A stretch of DNA of 64,000 bases from CAISIP01 sp038326025 (GCA_038326025.1 JBBQJP010000005.1:55424-119423); one strand, 5' to 3'; counted from the stretch's first letter, positions 52,165 to 61,634 are shown. Numbers and translations are program-made. Notes: generated by a model not told the origin, from the letters alone.

Positions 52165-52998
52165 TCAGAACCTTCGCGTCAGTTCGGTCGGGTTGGCAAA
52201 GGTCTTGCGAAAATGGTCGCCGCCCTCGGAAGACAGCCGCACCCCCGCCTTGCGCACCGCGTCGTCGTCCACCTTGTCAAGCGGTGTGTATTGCGGATGG
52301 TGGTGCTCCAGGTAGGGGTTGTTGCGCGCGGCGTTGTAGCAAAACAGCACGGTCCAGCGCCGATTCGGTGAGCGGTTCTGGTCCGATCGGTGCATCACGT
52401 TGGCATGGAAGAACAACGCGTCGCCGGGTTCGAGCTCGACATATACCAGCTCCAGCTGCTTCTTCATTTGCTCGACCCGGCGCAGATCGGCGCCCACCTG
52501 CTCGCCCGCCAGTACGCCATGGTCGACCCGGCCCACCTGATGCGAGCCACGCAGCACCTGCAGGCAACCGTTCTCGCGATTGGCGCGGTCCAGCGCCACC
52601 ATCACGCTGCCCATATACGGATAGATGCAACCGTTGTGGTACCAGTAGCCGTAGTCCTGGTGCCATTCCCAGGCACCACCGTCGTAGGGCTCCTTGGCCG
52701 TGAGTTTGGAGTGGTAGTGGTAGACCTCGCCGCCGAGCATCTCCTCCATGGTGTCGACAACGCGGCGCGAGCGTGCCGCCAGGCCATAGACGCTGTCGCC
52801 AGGATGGTTCCAGGTCGCCATGCGGGTGGACTTGCCTTCGGAATCGGTACGGTCATACAGACTGGCGCGCAACGCGGGGTCCTGCTCGATCGCCTCGCGC
52901 ATCAGGCCGATTTCTTCGGTGTCGAACAGGGAACGCAGGATGACGTAGCCGTCACGCTCATATTGGGCGCGTTGCTCTGGATTGAACAGACTTGGCAT
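52165..52998 (-). CDS. Phytanoyl-CoA dioxygenase (PhyH)-family oxygenase
   Basis: A 277-residue Fe(II)/2-oxoglutarate oxygenase. The iron ligands are H113-x-D115 (EWHQDYGYW) and H203 (ANVMHRSDQN), with the 2OG-binding Arg in RRWTVLFCYN. The RDGYVILRSLFD start is typical, and the family includes ectoine hydroxylase and many small-molecule hydroxylases. It is monocistronic and converges on the unknown protein with 65 bases between. The substrate is unknown. Confidence 0.87.
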   Translation of the reverse strand: MPSLFNPEQRAQYERDGYVILRSLFDTEEIGLMREAIEQDPALRASLYDRTDSEGKSTRMATWNHPGDSVYGLAARSRRVVDTMEEMLGGEVYHYHSKLTAKEPYDGGAWEWHQDYGYWYHNGCIYPYMGSVMVALDRANRENGCLQVLRGSHQVGRVDHGVLAGEQVGADLRRVEQMKKQLELVYVELEPGDALFFHANVMHRSDQNRSPNRRWTVLFCYNAARNNPYLEHHHPQYTPLDKVDDDAVRKAGVRLSSEGGDHFRKTFANPTELTRRF

Positions 52999-53185
52999 GG
53001 CAGTGTCTCCGTCGGTAGTTTGTGGGCAGCAAGGCGAGATTATTTGTCATCTTGACGATTTGTCGATCAAGATTGTCGGATGCTGGCAGGGCTTCTTGCG
53101 AACGCGCAACAAGACCCGTAGCGATGCTTCAGTATGGCAGTGTCGGCCCTCCTGGCGCGGACCCATTGGTTATCATGGAACGCAC

Positions 53186-54034
53186 ATGAATGAAAAAATT
53201 ACCCTGATTACTGACCAATTGACAACCCTGGTGGCCAGCTACGGCATGAACGTGCTCGGCGCCATCATCACGCTGATCGTCGGCTTTGCTGCTGCCGGCT
53301 GGCTCTCGCGCCTGACCACGCGCGCGATGCGCAAGGCGGACAAGATCGACGCGGTGTTCCAGCCCCTGCCGGGCAAGATCGTGCGCGTCGCAGTCATGGT
53401 GTTCACGATCATCGCGGTGCTCAACCGCTTTGGCGTGGAGACCACCAGCCTGATCGCGCTGCTTGGCGCGGCCGGCCTGGCCATCGGCCTGGCACTGCAG
53501 GGCACGCTGAGCAATGTGGCCGCTGGCGTGATGATCCTGGTGTTCCGGCCGTTCAAGATTGGTGACGCGGTGAAAGTCGACGGCGATGTCTACATCATTG
53601 ACCAGCTCGGATTCTTCATCTGCAAGGCTCACCTGCCAGAGGGGCCATCGGCCTTTCTGCCGAATTCGCGCATCTGGGGCCAGACCATCATCAATTATTC
53701 AGTGACAGACAAAGATGTCCGGCGCATCGACGAGCACTATGGCATCGGTTATGGCGACGACATTGATACGGCCCTGGCCATCCTGAAAAAGATCGTTGCG
53801 GACGAACCGCGCATCCTGGCCGAGCCGGCGCCACTGATCATCGTCGACTCGCTGGGCGACAGTTCGGTCAACATCCTGTTCCGCGCCTGGACCGCCCGTG
53901 CCGACTGGTGGAATACCAAACTCGATCTGGTGCAGCGTTGCAAGGTGGGGCTGGAGGCCGGTGGAATCAGCATCCCCTTTCCGCAGCGTGACATCCACCT
54001 GATCGGGCAGACGGCACCTGAAAAACAGGCCTGA
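53186..54034 (+). CDS. MscS-family mechanosensitive channel
   Basis: A 282-residue small MscS protein. Three N-terminal hydrophobic helices are present: about residues 19-40, 66-83, and the pore helix ALLGAAGLAIGLALQGTLSNVAAGVMILVFRPFKIGD, with the Gly/Ala pattern of TM3. The beta domain (FLPNSRIWGQTIINYS) and the alpha/beta tail follow. It is an inner-membrane channel that opens on osmotic downshock. The ATG at 53186 gives the usual family length (286 in E. coli MscS). Confidence 0.93.
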   Translation: MNEKITLITDQLTTLVASYGMNVLGAIITLIVGFAAAGWLSRLTTRAMRKADKIDAVFQPLPGKIVRVAVMVFTIIAVLNRFGVETTSLIALLGAAGLAIGLALQGTLSNVAAGVMILVFRPFKIGDAVKVDGDVYIIDQLGFFICKAHLPEGPSAFLPNSRIWGQTIINYSVTDKDVRRIDEHYGIGYGDDIDTALAILKKIVADEPRILAEPAPLIIVDSLGDSSVNILFRAWTARADWWNTKLDLVQRCKVGLEAGGISIPFPQRDIHLIGQTAPEKQA

Positions 54035-54095
54035 GGCACCCCGGCGCCGCACGGCCGCGGCGATTGGATGACCCGCCGGCCTGTTGGCGCTCCGC

Positions 54096-54482
54096 TCAAC
54101 CGGCCTTGGCATCGATCGCCGCGTAAGCGACGATCTCCATCTTCATGCCCGGTACCACGAGCGCCGCAACCGCTGCGCTGGAACGGTTTGGATAAGGCGC
54201 GCTGAAAAACTCCCGGTACACCGCGTCGATCGCCGCCATGTCCTGGATATCGACCATGTAGATCAACACCTGCGTCACATCGGCCAGCGTGCCACCGGCG
54301 GCGGTAACCGCGCTTTCGAGGTTGTTGAACGTCAGCCGTGCCTGGTCGGCGATCGGTCCGGTGTCGATGCTGCCATCGTGACGCACGGGGCCGTGTGCGG
54401 TGAACAGCAGGCCGCCGCCCTTGACGGCCCAGGAGAAGGGTTGTGCCAGCGCGGGCAGGCCGCAGTCGATGACTTCTTTCAT
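54096..54482 (-). CDS. RidA/YjgF-family protein
   Basis: A 128-residue Rid protein. The GGLLFTAHGPVRHDG start, TFNNLESAVTAAGGTLADVTQVLIYMVDI and NRSSAAVAALVVPGMKMEIVAYAAI are present. The Arg of RSSAAVAAL is at the position where canonical RidA has its catalytic Arg, unlike the Rid at 8204. It may remove reactive imines. It is separated from the aldehyde dehydrogenase by 237 bases in which I see no gene. Confidence 0.87.
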   Translation of the reverse strand: MKEVIDCGLPALAQPFSWAVKGGGLLFTAHGPVRHDGSIDTGPIADQARLTFNNLESAVTAAGGTLADVTQVLIYMVDIQDMAAIDAVYREFFSAPYPNRSSAAVAALVVPGMKMEIVAYAAIDAKAG

Positions 54483-54719
54483 GGGGTTCCGGTATCGTTG
54501 ATCAGTTGTTGCGATTGCAGTTATCAGGGATGGTCGGCGGCGCGCAGGCCGCGATAGGTCTTGAAATGGTTGCGACCTGAGCGCAGTGCTACCGTACCAT
54601 GCACGGCTGCTGTTTCGTCAGCGCAAGCGTGCGAGACCCAGCCCGTGTGCTGGGCCGCAACAGAGCCAGCAGATGGTTCCGCGCAACTATTGATTCACGG
54701 GCTGGCCAGTTGGAACCGC

Positions 54720-56225
54720 TCAGCCCAGCGCGAACCAGGCTGACTTGCCCTGCATGTATGACAGCATGCTGTCCATGTGCTTGTCGCGCGAGTTGCCCGA
54801 CAATTTGTAGCCGCCAAACGGCTGCGTCATGTCGCCATCACCGAAGCAGTTGACCCAGACCACGCCGGCCTCGAGTGCGCCCACCATGCGATGTGCCTTG
54901 TTCAGGTCGGCGGTCCAGACCGATGCGGCTAGGCCGTAGACCGAGTCGTTGGCCAGCGCCAGCGCTTGCGCCTCGGTGTCGAACACCGTCATCGAAGCCA
55001 CCGGGCCGAACACTTCCTCGCGATTGATGGCCATGCCGCCATCTGTGCTGGTGAACAGGGTTGGCGCAACAAAGGCCCCGTGATCCGGTAGTGTGGCCTC
55101 GGGGCCGCCCAGCGCCACGTGCGCACCTTCGTCCTTCGCGCGGGCCAGATGCGCCAGCACTTTGCGCTGGTGTTCGGTGCCGACAACCGGGCCCAAGGTG
55201 GTGGCCGGGTCGAGTGGGTCGCCGGGCTGGTAAAGCGCTGCGCAACGTTCGACAAATCGGGCGACAAACGTGTCGTGGATTTCGCGTTGCACCAGCAGCC
55301 GCGAGCCGGCATTGCAGACCTGGCCCGCGTTGTCGAAGATGCCGCCAATGGCCCGGTCGACCGCCGCGTCCAGGTCGTACAGGTCGGCGAAGAAAATCTG
55401 CGGGCTCTTGCCGCCGGTTTCCAACGCCACACGTTTCATGTTCGACTGCCCGGCATAACCGAGCAGCAGTTTGCCGACTGCGGTCGAGCCGGTGAAGGCC
55501 AGTTTGGTCACATCGGGGTGCAAGGCCAGCGCCTTGCCCGCTTCGGTGCCCAGGCCGCTCACGACATTGAACACACCCGCCGGGCCACCGGCCTGCAGGA
55601 AAAGATCGGCCAAACGCATGCATGACAACGGTGCCAGCTCCGAGGGCTTGAGCACTACGCAATTGCCCGCCGCCAAGGCCGGAGCCACCTTCCAGATCGC
55701 CATCAGCATCGGGTAGTTCCACGGCGAGATGGCGCCCACCACACCGAGCGGCTCGTGCACGATCATGTGCAGCGAATCCGGCGCCGTATGCGTGACCGCG
55801 CCTTCGATCTTGTCGATGCATTCGGCAAAGTAGCGGATGGTGCGCAGCACCTCGGGCAGGTCGATGTTCAGCACATCGCTGATCGGCTTGCCCATGTCCA
55901 GCGTTTCGAGCAACGCGAGTTCGTCGGTGTGCTGTTCGACCTTGTCGGCGAAACGCTGCAGGATGTCCATTCGCGTGCGCGGTGCCAGGCCACGCCAGCG
56001 GCGATCCGTCCAGGCCGCCTGCGCGCTGGACACCGCCAGATCGATATCGGCAATGTCGCCTTTGGCCACCTTCGCCAGCACCGTGCCATCGGCCGGGTTG
56101 ATGCTGTCAAAAGTAGCGCCGCTGCGTGCGGCCAGCCGCTGGCCGCCGATCACGTGGCGCCCGTCGGGTTTGAAGGCCGCCGCGCGGGCGACCCAGTCTG
56201 CATGGGTCAGGGGAGAATCTGCCAT
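54720..56225 (-). CDS. Aldehyde dehydrogenase, PuuC/betaine-aldehyde-dehydrogenase-like
   Basis: A 501-residue NAD-dependent aldehyde dehydrogenase. N170 (SPWNYP), E269 (ALETGGKSP) and C304 (NAGQVCNAGSR) are the catalytic residues. The N-terminal WVARAAAF segment and overall pattern resemble PuuC (gamma-glutamyl-aminobutyraldehyde) enzymes; betaine aldehyde is an alternative, given the betaine loci in this window. It lies three bases downstream of the dehydrogenase gene, so the pair forms an operon: alcohol to aldehyde or hydroxyacid chemistry. Confidence 0.88.
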   Translation of the reverse strand: MADSPLTHADWVARAAAFKPDGRHVIGGQRLAARSGATFDSINPADGTVLAKVAKGDIADIDLAVSSAQAAWTDRRWRGLAPRTRMDILQRFADKVEQHTDELALLETLDMGKPISDVLNIDLPEVLRTIRYFAECIDKIEGAVTHTAPDSLHMIVHEPLGVVGAISPWNYPMLMAIWKVAPALAAGNCVVLKPSELAPLSCMRLADLFLQAGGPAGVFNVVSGLGTEAGKALALHPDVTKLAFTGSTAVGKLLLGYAGQSNMKRVALETGGKSPQIFFADLYDLDAAVDRAIGGIFDNAGQVCNAGSRLLVQREIHDTFVARFVERCAALYQPGDPLDPATTLGPVVGTEHQRKVLAHLARAKDEGAHVALGGPEATLPDHGAFVAPTLFTSTDGGMAINREEVFGPVASMTVFDTEAQALALANDSVYGLAASVWTADLNKAHRMVGALEAGVVWVNCFGDGDMTQPFGGYKLSGNSRDKHMDSMLSYMQGKSAWFALG

Positions 56226-56228
56226 GGC

Positions 56229-57161
56229 TTATTCGGCCACCAGCTCGATCGGGTAGCCCGGTGCGCGCAGATCCAGGCCACAGGCCTGCTCGATCATGCG
56301 CACTACCTCGGGTGACTGCGCCTCGGAGCCGTACAGCCCGCGCGCGCGGCGGAAGATCTGCTGGGTGTGGCTGCCCAGTTCCAGCGGCACGCCGAGTTTT
56401 TCGGCAATGGCGTTGACCAGACCCAGATCCTTGCAAGCCAGGTCCATCGTGAATTTGACGTTGTAGCTTCCCGAAAGCACCAGCTTGGATTCGGTCTCGT
56501 GCACGAAGCTGTTGCCCGAGCTGGCGCGAATCGCACGCCAGGTGGCGTCCGGATCGACGCCGTACTTGGCCGGCAACATCATGGCCTCGCCGGCGGCCAC
56601 CAGATGGATGAAGGCCAGCATGTTGGTGACCACCTTGACCACCGACGCATTGCCGAGCTTGCCCATGTAGATGATCTCGCCACCCATGGCCTGCAGAATT
56701 GGTGCGACACGGTCGTAGATCGGCTGTTCGCCACCGACCAGTACGGTGATCTGTCCGGAATGCGCAAGGTGCACGCCGCCGGTGACCGGGCACTCCAGCA
56801 CATCGATGTCCTTGGCCTTAGCCACGTCCTGCAAGCGCTGCAGGTCGGCCAGGTCGGTGGTGCTCATTTCGATCCAGACACCGCCGGAGCCCAGGTGTTC
56901 GAACACGCCGCCCGGGCCCTCGACCACCTTGCGCGATGCCGCTACCGACGGCAGCGCGGTGATGACGACGTTGGCGTCGCGGCAGACGCCGGCCACGTCA
57001 TCGGACCATTTCGCGCCGGCATCGAGCAGGCGCCGTGCGTTGTCACGGCGCAGGTCGGTCACGGTGACATCGAAACCTTTGCTGACCAGGCTGTTGCACA
57101 GGGGTTCACCCAGGTTGCCCAGACCGATGAAACCGATCTTGACTGCGGATTGCTTGTCCAT
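56229..57161 (-). CDS. Beta-hydroxyacid dehydrogenase-family oxidoreductase
   Basis: About 310 residues of the 3-hydroxyisobutyrate dehydrogenase superfamily. The Rossmann motif GFIGLGNLGEPLCNSL is at residues 9-24. ECPVTGGVHLAHSGQITVLVGG is the substrate loop (canonical DAPVSGG), GKLGNASVVKVVTNML holds the catalytic Lys, and KDLGLVNAIAEKLGVPLEL follows. The start is uncertain: ATG 57161 (MDKQSAVKIG) or ATG 57173; neither has a good Shine-Dalgarno. It is divergent from a LysR gene and in an operon with the aldehyde dehydrogenase. Confidence 0.85.
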   Translation of the reverse strand: MDKQSAVKIGFIGLGNLGEPLCNSLVSKGFDVTVTDLRRDNARRLLDAGAKWSDDVAGVCRDANVVITALPSVAASRKVVEGPGGVFEHLGSGGVWIEMSTTDLADLQRLQDVAKAKDIDVLECPVTGGVHLAHSGQITVLVGGEQPIYDRVAPILQAMGGEIIYMGKLGNASVVKVVTNMLAFIHLVAAGEAMMLPAKYGVDPDATWRAIRASSGNSFVHETESKLVLSGSYNVKFTMDLACKDLGLVNAIAEKLGVPLELGSHTQQIFRRARGLYGSEAQSPEVVRMIEQACGLDLRAPGYPIELVAE

Positions 57162-57346
57162 GAAATTGCCCATACAAATTGAGAGGTGGAAGAAAAGGGT
57201 AACTTGCGCCGGCGGCAATGCGTGTTGCCATGGCATGCACCTTCCGTGCGGCCTGTGCGCAGTGTGCCGCAACACCGCCAAACGGACAAACAAGCAAACG
57301 CCCGGTATAAGATTAGCGTTACTTATGGGCAACTAATGAGGCTGGC

Positions 57347-58225
57347 ATGGCACGACTTCCCCCGTTGAACTGGCTGCGTGCATTCGAGGCGTCGGCGCGC
57401 GCGTTGAGCTTCACCGAGGCAGCGCAGGAACTGCACATGACGCAGTCGGCGGTAAGCCAGCAAATCAAAAGCCTGGAGAGCGCATTGGGTCGCCAGCTGT
57501 TTCATCGCCGCGCGCGTGGGCTGGAGCTGACCGACATCGGACGCGGTTATCTGCCCACGGTGCAGGCAGCGTTCAACACGCTGGAAGAGGGCACGGCCAT
57601 TTTGACCGGGCGCAACGAGCCGGACGTGCTGGAACTGCATTCGAACATCTCGTTTGCGATCTTCTGGCTGACGCCACGGCTGCACGACTTTTTGCAGCAA
57701 TATCCCTGGGTGCATCTGGATGTCGCCACCTCGATCTGGCCGACCGAGAAGCCGCGCAACCTGGCGGCGGTCGAAATCGTACTGGGCCTGGGCAAGTGGG
57801 AGGGCCGGGCCGGGCAACGGCTGACGCGCGACACGATTTTTCCGGTGTGTACGCCCGCGGTGGCCGCGCGTATCCATGATGTGTCGGACCTGCTCAAGGA
57901 ACACCTGTTCGATCTGCCTGGCACCTTGCAGACATGGGACAACTGGCTCAGTGGGCACATCGGCAGTCGCAAATACCCGGCGCCGCGTATCCATCGCGCC
58001 AGCACCTGGGTGCTGAGCATGAACTGGGCACTGCAGGGTCTGGGTGTGACACTGGCGCACGACACCGTGGCCAATGGCCTGATCGCCGAAGGCCGTCTGG
58101 TGCGCCTGTTCGACTATTCGCTGGCGATGAAGGAGGCCTACTACCTGATCTCGCCCGAAGGCAGCCTGATCAATCCCGCGGCCAAGGCCTTCAAGACCTG
58201 GCTGATGCAGGAGATCAAGGGTTGA
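57347..58225 (+). CDS. LysR-family regulator, GcvA-like
   Basis: A 292-residue LysR protein of the GcvA subgroup. The N-terminus PPLNWLRAFEASARALSFTEAAQELHMTQSAVSQQIKSLESALGRQLFHR is typical. It is divergent from the dehydrogenase/aldehyde dehydrogenase operon, with about 170 bases between, and converges on an SDR gene. It probably regulates that operon. Confidence 0.92.
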   Translation: MARLPPLNWLRAFEASARALSFTEAAQELHMTQSAVSQQIKSLESALGRQLFHRRARGLELTDIGRGYLPTVQAAFNTLEEGTAILTGRNEPDVLELHSNISFAIFWLTPRLHDFLQQYPWVHLDVATSIWPTEKPRNLAAVEIVLGLGKWEGRAGQRLTRDTIFPVCTPAVAARIHDVSDLLKEHLFDLPGTLQTWDNWLSGHIGSRKYPAPRIHRASTWVLSMNWALQGLGVTLAHDTVANGLIAEGRLVRLFDYSLAMKEAYYLISPEGSLINPAAKAFKTWLMQEIKG

Positions 58226-58252
58226 GTGCGGCGCCGCGCGCGCCGGCCAGTC

Positions 58253-58957
58253 TCAGACGGAACGCGTGATGCCGCCGTCCACGCGCAGATTCTGTCCGGT
58301 GATGTAGCCGGCGCCCTCGGATGCCAGGAAGGCGATGACAGCGGCGATCTCTTCGGTCTTGCCGTAACGCTGCATCGGAATCCGTTCCTTGAATGCCGGC
58401 TTCTCCGGCAGGCTGTCGATGAAACCCGGCAACACGTTGTTCATGCGGATGTTCTCGGCAGCGTATTTGTCGGCGAACAGCTTGGTATAGGCGGCCAGGC
58501 CGGCGCGGAACACACCGGAGGTCGGAAACACCGGGTCGGGTTCGAACGCGGCGAAGGTCGAGATGTTGATGATCGTGCCGCCTTTTTGCTGCTGCATGAT
58601 CGGCGTGACCAGCCGCGTCGGCCGGATCACGTTGAGGAAGTAGACCTCCAGCCCCTTGTGCCAGTCCTCGTCGGTCAGCTCCAGCACCGGCGCGCGGGGA
58701 CCATGGCCGGCGCTGTTGACCAGCACGTCGATGCGGCCCCAGCGCGCCATGCTCAGGTCGACCAGATTTTTCAGGTCTTCGTTCGACTGGTTCGAGCCTG
58801 TCACACCCAGGCCGCCGAGTTCCTGTGCCAGCGCCTCGCCCTTGCCCGACGACGACAGGATCGCAACCTTGAAGCCGTCTGCCGCCAGCTTGCGCGCAGC
58901 GCCCGCACCCATGCCGCTGCCACCGGCCGTGATGACGGCTACCTTGTGGTCTGCCAT
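58253..58957 (-). CDS. Atypical short-chain dehydrogenase/reductase (no YxxxK)
   Basis: A 234-residue SDR from ATG 58957. The cofactor motif is TAGGSGMGAGAARKLA (TGxxxGxG changed to TAGGSGMG), with NSAG for NAG and IINISTFAAF as the Ser strand. The YxxxK position reads SGVFRAGL, giving Ser and Arg instead of Tyr and Lys, as in the SDR at 8666. The C-terminal ITGQNLRVDGGIT motif is normal. It is divergent from the OsmC gene. Enzymatic function needs proof. Confidence 0.86.
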   Translation of the reverse strand: MADHKVAVITAGGSGMGAGAARKLAADGFKVAILSSSGKGEALAQELGGLGVTGSNQSNEDLKNLVDLSMARWGRIDVLVNSAGHGPRAPVLELTDEDWHKGLEVYFLNVIRPTRLVTPIMQQQKGGTIINISTFAAFEPDPVFPTSGVFRAGLAAYTKLFADKYAAENIRMNNVLPGFIDSLPEKPAFKERIPMQRYGKTEEIAAVIAFLASEGAGYITGQNLRVDGGITRSV

Positions 58958-59154
58958 GTCTCGCTCCAATTTCTGCACCTGTATTCGATCACGTGAATTC
59001 GTGCCGCAGTGGCCGCTGATCGCTGTGGGTTTGATGCATCTCAATGGTAACGGGCGTCATGGCGGCAGGCGCGGGCCGGCCTGAATGGAGAATGGGGACA
59101 GATCGACAGGGGCGTCACCCGAGCGCCTCGTTACAACCACGAAGGAACCCGACG

Positions 59155-59592
59155 ATGCAAGAGCTTCCCCACCACTACAAGGTGTCTGCCAGTGGCGGCC
59201 CCGACGGTGATGTCGGCCTCGATACCGAGGGTTTGCCGACCCTGGCATCGGCCGCGCCGGTCGAGTTCGGCGGGCCTGGCGGCCGCTGGTCGCCGGAGTC
59301 GTTGCTGGTGGCGGCGGTGGCCGATTGCTTTGTGCTGAGTTTTCGCGCGATAGCGCGGGCCTCGCGCCTGCCCTGGGCCGCGTTGCATTGCGACGTTCAA
59401 GGCACGCTTGCACGCGCCGATGGCAAGACGAAGTTCACCGAGTTTGCCATCCGGGCGACGCTGCAACTGCCCGCGGATGGCAACGAGGACAAGGCGCGGA
59501 CCTTGCTGGCCAAGGCGGAAACCAGTTGCCTGATCACCAACTCGCTGTCCGCCACAACCCACCTGACGGCGGTGGTCGAAGTCGATGGCTGA
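59155..59592 (+). CDS. OsmC-family protein
   Basis: A 145-residue OsmC/Ohr-fold protein. The conserved cysteines are in VADCFVLSFRAIA and ETSCLITNSL, the pair used to reduce organic hydroperoxides. PVEFGGPGGRWSPESLLVAAVA is the typical lead. AAGGAA precedes the ATG at 59155. It is a small stress-response protein, cytoplasmic. It is divergent from the SDR. Confidence 0.87.
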   Translation: MQELPHHYKVSASGGPDGDVGLDTEGLPTLASAAPVEFGGPGGRWSPESLLVAAVADCFVLSFRAIARASRLPWAALHCDVQGTLARADGKTKFTEFAIRATLQLPADGNEDKARTLLAKAETSCLITNSLSATTHLTAVVEVDG

Positions 59593-59621
59593 CGCCGCAC
59601 ACCAGTAGCCGGCCCGCCGTC

Positions 59622-59650
59622 AGTGGACCTGGTCCGAAACCAGGTCCACT
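59622..59650. terminator. 12-base-pair hairpin after the OsmC gene
   Basis: AGTGGACCTGGT (59622-59633) pairs perfectly with ACCAGGTCCACT (59639-59650) around CCGAA, 30 bases beyond the OsmC stop. It is a very stable stem, but no T run follows. It may act as a transcript end or processing site. Confidence 0.55.
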
Positions 59651-59807
59651 TGCCGTTCGACAATATGACCTCGGCGCTCGCCAGCGCCGGAAACGATCTG
59701 GCCAAGGCTACGGCCGTGACCCGTCTCAAGTGCTCGCCGCTACAGCCTGTCTTGCCGAGCAGACCAAGTCCCATATCATCACGATCGAGTGCTGTAGCTC
59801 AGGCTGA
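59651..59807 (+). pseudogene. Possible frameshifted remnant of a helical (phasin-like) protein
   Basis: The 368-base gap 59593-59960 has no intact gene. One frame reads FDNMTSALASAGNDLAKATAV; after a frame change near 59720 another reads SQVLAATACLAEQTKSHI and ends at a TGA (59805-59807). Joined, these look like the Ala/Lys-rich amphipathic helix at the end of phasins. No start or N-terminal half is found. The identity is tentative. Confidence 0.28.
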
Positions 59808-59960
59808 CGGCGAAATCGAATCCCGCTTTGCGAGAGTTCAAAACACCGACTAACCGTTATGCGGTGGAGAATGGCGCAGGGGGTCGGACTGCCCATTCAT
59901 ATTCCTGCTGAACCAGGCCCAACCCGAATCGGACGACATTCACTGAACGAGGAGATACCC

Positions 59961-60749
59961 ATGGAAATCAGGCCACCGATGGACACCCGCTTGCCGGGCA
60001 TGCTGCGCAGCGGCAAACCGTTACGCGGCGTCTTCAACAGCCTGCCCGATCCCGCCATCGTCGAGATGTGCGCCTATGCGGGATTCGACTTCATCGTGCT
60101 GGACAACGAACACGGCAGTGCCGATTTCGAGACCACCGAGAACATGTTGCGCGCCGCACGTGCCAGTGGCATCGTGCCGATCGTGCGCTGTTTCGAATCC
60201 GACATTGCGCGCATCCTGGACATGGGTGCCAGCGGCGTGAAGATTCCCATGGTCAACACGGCGGAGCAGGCGCGCGCGCTGGTGCAGAAGGTGCGTTACC
60301 CCGGCGTCGGGCAACGCGGCAGTGCATTCAGTTCGCGGGCCGCAGGATACGGTGCGTTCGGCGGTGCCGAGCACACCCGGCGCAGCAATGAAGGCGTCGC
60401 GCTGATTGTCATGGTCGAGACGCCGCAGGCGGTGGCCAGTGCGGCCGAGATTGCGGCGGTCGAAGGGGTGGATGCGGTATTCGTCGGACCCAACGACCTG
60501 GCCCACGCGATGGGGTTTGGCAATGACTGGAGCGCTGCACCAGTGGTTGCCGCGATCGAGCAGGCGCTGCGTGCCATCTCCGGGGCCGGCAAATGCGCAG
60601 GCACCATTGCACTCACGCCTGAGCATGAAACGATGGTTGCCGCATGGGGCGCGCGTTATTTCGCGAATGTGACCAGCAGCATCATTACGCAGGCACTCAA
60701 GGCGGCCGCCACTGCGGGCAGTGCAGTGACTGCGAAGATCGCCTATTGA
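59961..60749 (+). CDS. HpcH/HpaI-family aldolase
   Basis: A 262-residue TIM-barrel aldolase. GVFNSLPDPAIVEMCAYAGFDFIVLDNEHG carries the metal/catalytic region, followed by VRCFESDIARILDMGASGVKIPMV and the Glu of IVMVETPQAV, with DAVFVGPNDLA near the end. Such class II pyruvate aldolases cleave 2-keto-4-hydroxy acids to pyruvate and an aldehyde. GGAG at 59951-59954 supports the ATG at 59961. It stands alone here; the aldehyde dehydrogenase at 54720 could act on its product. Confidence 0.9.
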   Translation: MEIRPPMDTRLPGMLRSGKPLRGVFNSLPDPAIVEMCAYAGFDFIVLDNEHGSADFETTENMLRAARASGIVPIVRCFESDIARILDMGASGVKIPMVNTAEQARALVQKVRYPGVGQRGSAFSSRAAGYGAFGGAEHTRRSNEGVALIVMVETPQAVASAAEIAAVEGVDAVFVGPNDLAHAMGFGNDWSAAPVVAAIEQALRAISGAGKCAGTIALTPEHETMVAAWGARYFANVTSSIITQALKAAATAGSAVTAKIAY

Positions 60750-60928
60750 ATCCAGCGTGTCTGCCGCTGCCGCGTCGCCTGGGTGGGGCCGGGCGTGCCA
60801 CGCAACAAGGGCTGTGACGCAGGCGACAACCGTTACCGCGGGTTTCTAAGACAATCGACCAGGCCCGTCCTGCCGTTCACTTTGAGTGAGCGGGACGCGG
60901 CGTCTGTCCGCTCGAAAGGTTGTGCCTG

Positions 60929-61522
60929 GTGTCTCTTCCCCCATCTGCTCCCCGCAAACATCTGCATACACGCCAGGTCCGGTTCGACGGTTACCACCGC
61001 GACGACGGCCTGTGGGACATCGAGGCCACGCTCACCGATACCAAGGCCTACGTCTGGCGTTCGGCTGACAAGGGCGCGTTGCCGCCCGGTACGCCGATCC
61101 ACGACATGGTGATACGCCTGTCGCTGGACGACAACCTGAAGATCCAGGCGATTGCCACCGCCATGCCGGGCACGCCGCACGGCGAATGCATCCAGGCCAA
61201 CGATCCGATGCAGGTCATGGTCGGGCACACGATCGGCCCGGGCTGGCGCATGACGATCGAGAAGAACCTGGGTGGAATCAAGGGATGCACCCATTTGCGC
61301 GAGTTGCTTTTCAACATGGCCACCGCCGCGTATCAGACCATTCCCGGCTACCGGGCCCAACTGCGCCGCGAGGCGGGTCTGCCCGAACGCGACACGGACC
61401 AGCCGCCGTTCTACCTGGGCAAATGCCTGGGTTGGGATTTTGATGGCCCGGCGGTAAAGCGTCACTATCCGCAGTTCGTGGGCTGGCAGCCGCTCAAGCA
61501 GATGCCGCGAAGCGCGACCTAG
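60929..61522 (+). CDS. DUF2889 protein
   Basis: About 197 residues. RKHLHTRQVRFDGYHRDDGLWDIEATLTDTK, GTPIHDMVIRLSLDDNLKI and GCTHLRELLFNMATAAYQTI are the conserved DUF2889 blocks, and the His/Cys residues in GCTHLREL could bind metal. The start is probably GTG 60929 (the next codon upstream, TTG 60920, is possible). The family is widespread in proteobacteria, often in aromatic-degradation regions (from memory). The function is unknown. Confidence 0.82.
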   Translation: MSLPPSAPRKHLHTRQVRFDGYHRDDGLWDIEATLTDTKAYVWRSADKGALPPGTPIHDMVIRLSLDDNLKIQAIATAMPGTPHGECIQANDPMQVMVGHTIGPGWRMTIEKNLGGIKGCTHLRELLFNMATAAYQTIPGYRAQLRREAGLPERDTDQPPFYLGKCLGWDFDGPAVKRHYPQFVGWQPLKQMPRSAT

Positions 61523-61634
61523 GGCTGAACGCCGGTCTGCTGGCCGGGCGGTGCTTGCCGGGCTCTGGACAGGAAGATCGACCTGCGACTGATGACAAGT
61601 GCAGGCTCACCATCGACACGGTTACGATGCCTGA

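Noticed and set aside
54561..54743. Small plus-strand gene in the gap before the aldehyde dehydrogenase
   Set aside because: Short frame with no ribosome binding site or recognisable composition; it runs into the end of the aldehyde dehydrogenase gene on the other strand.
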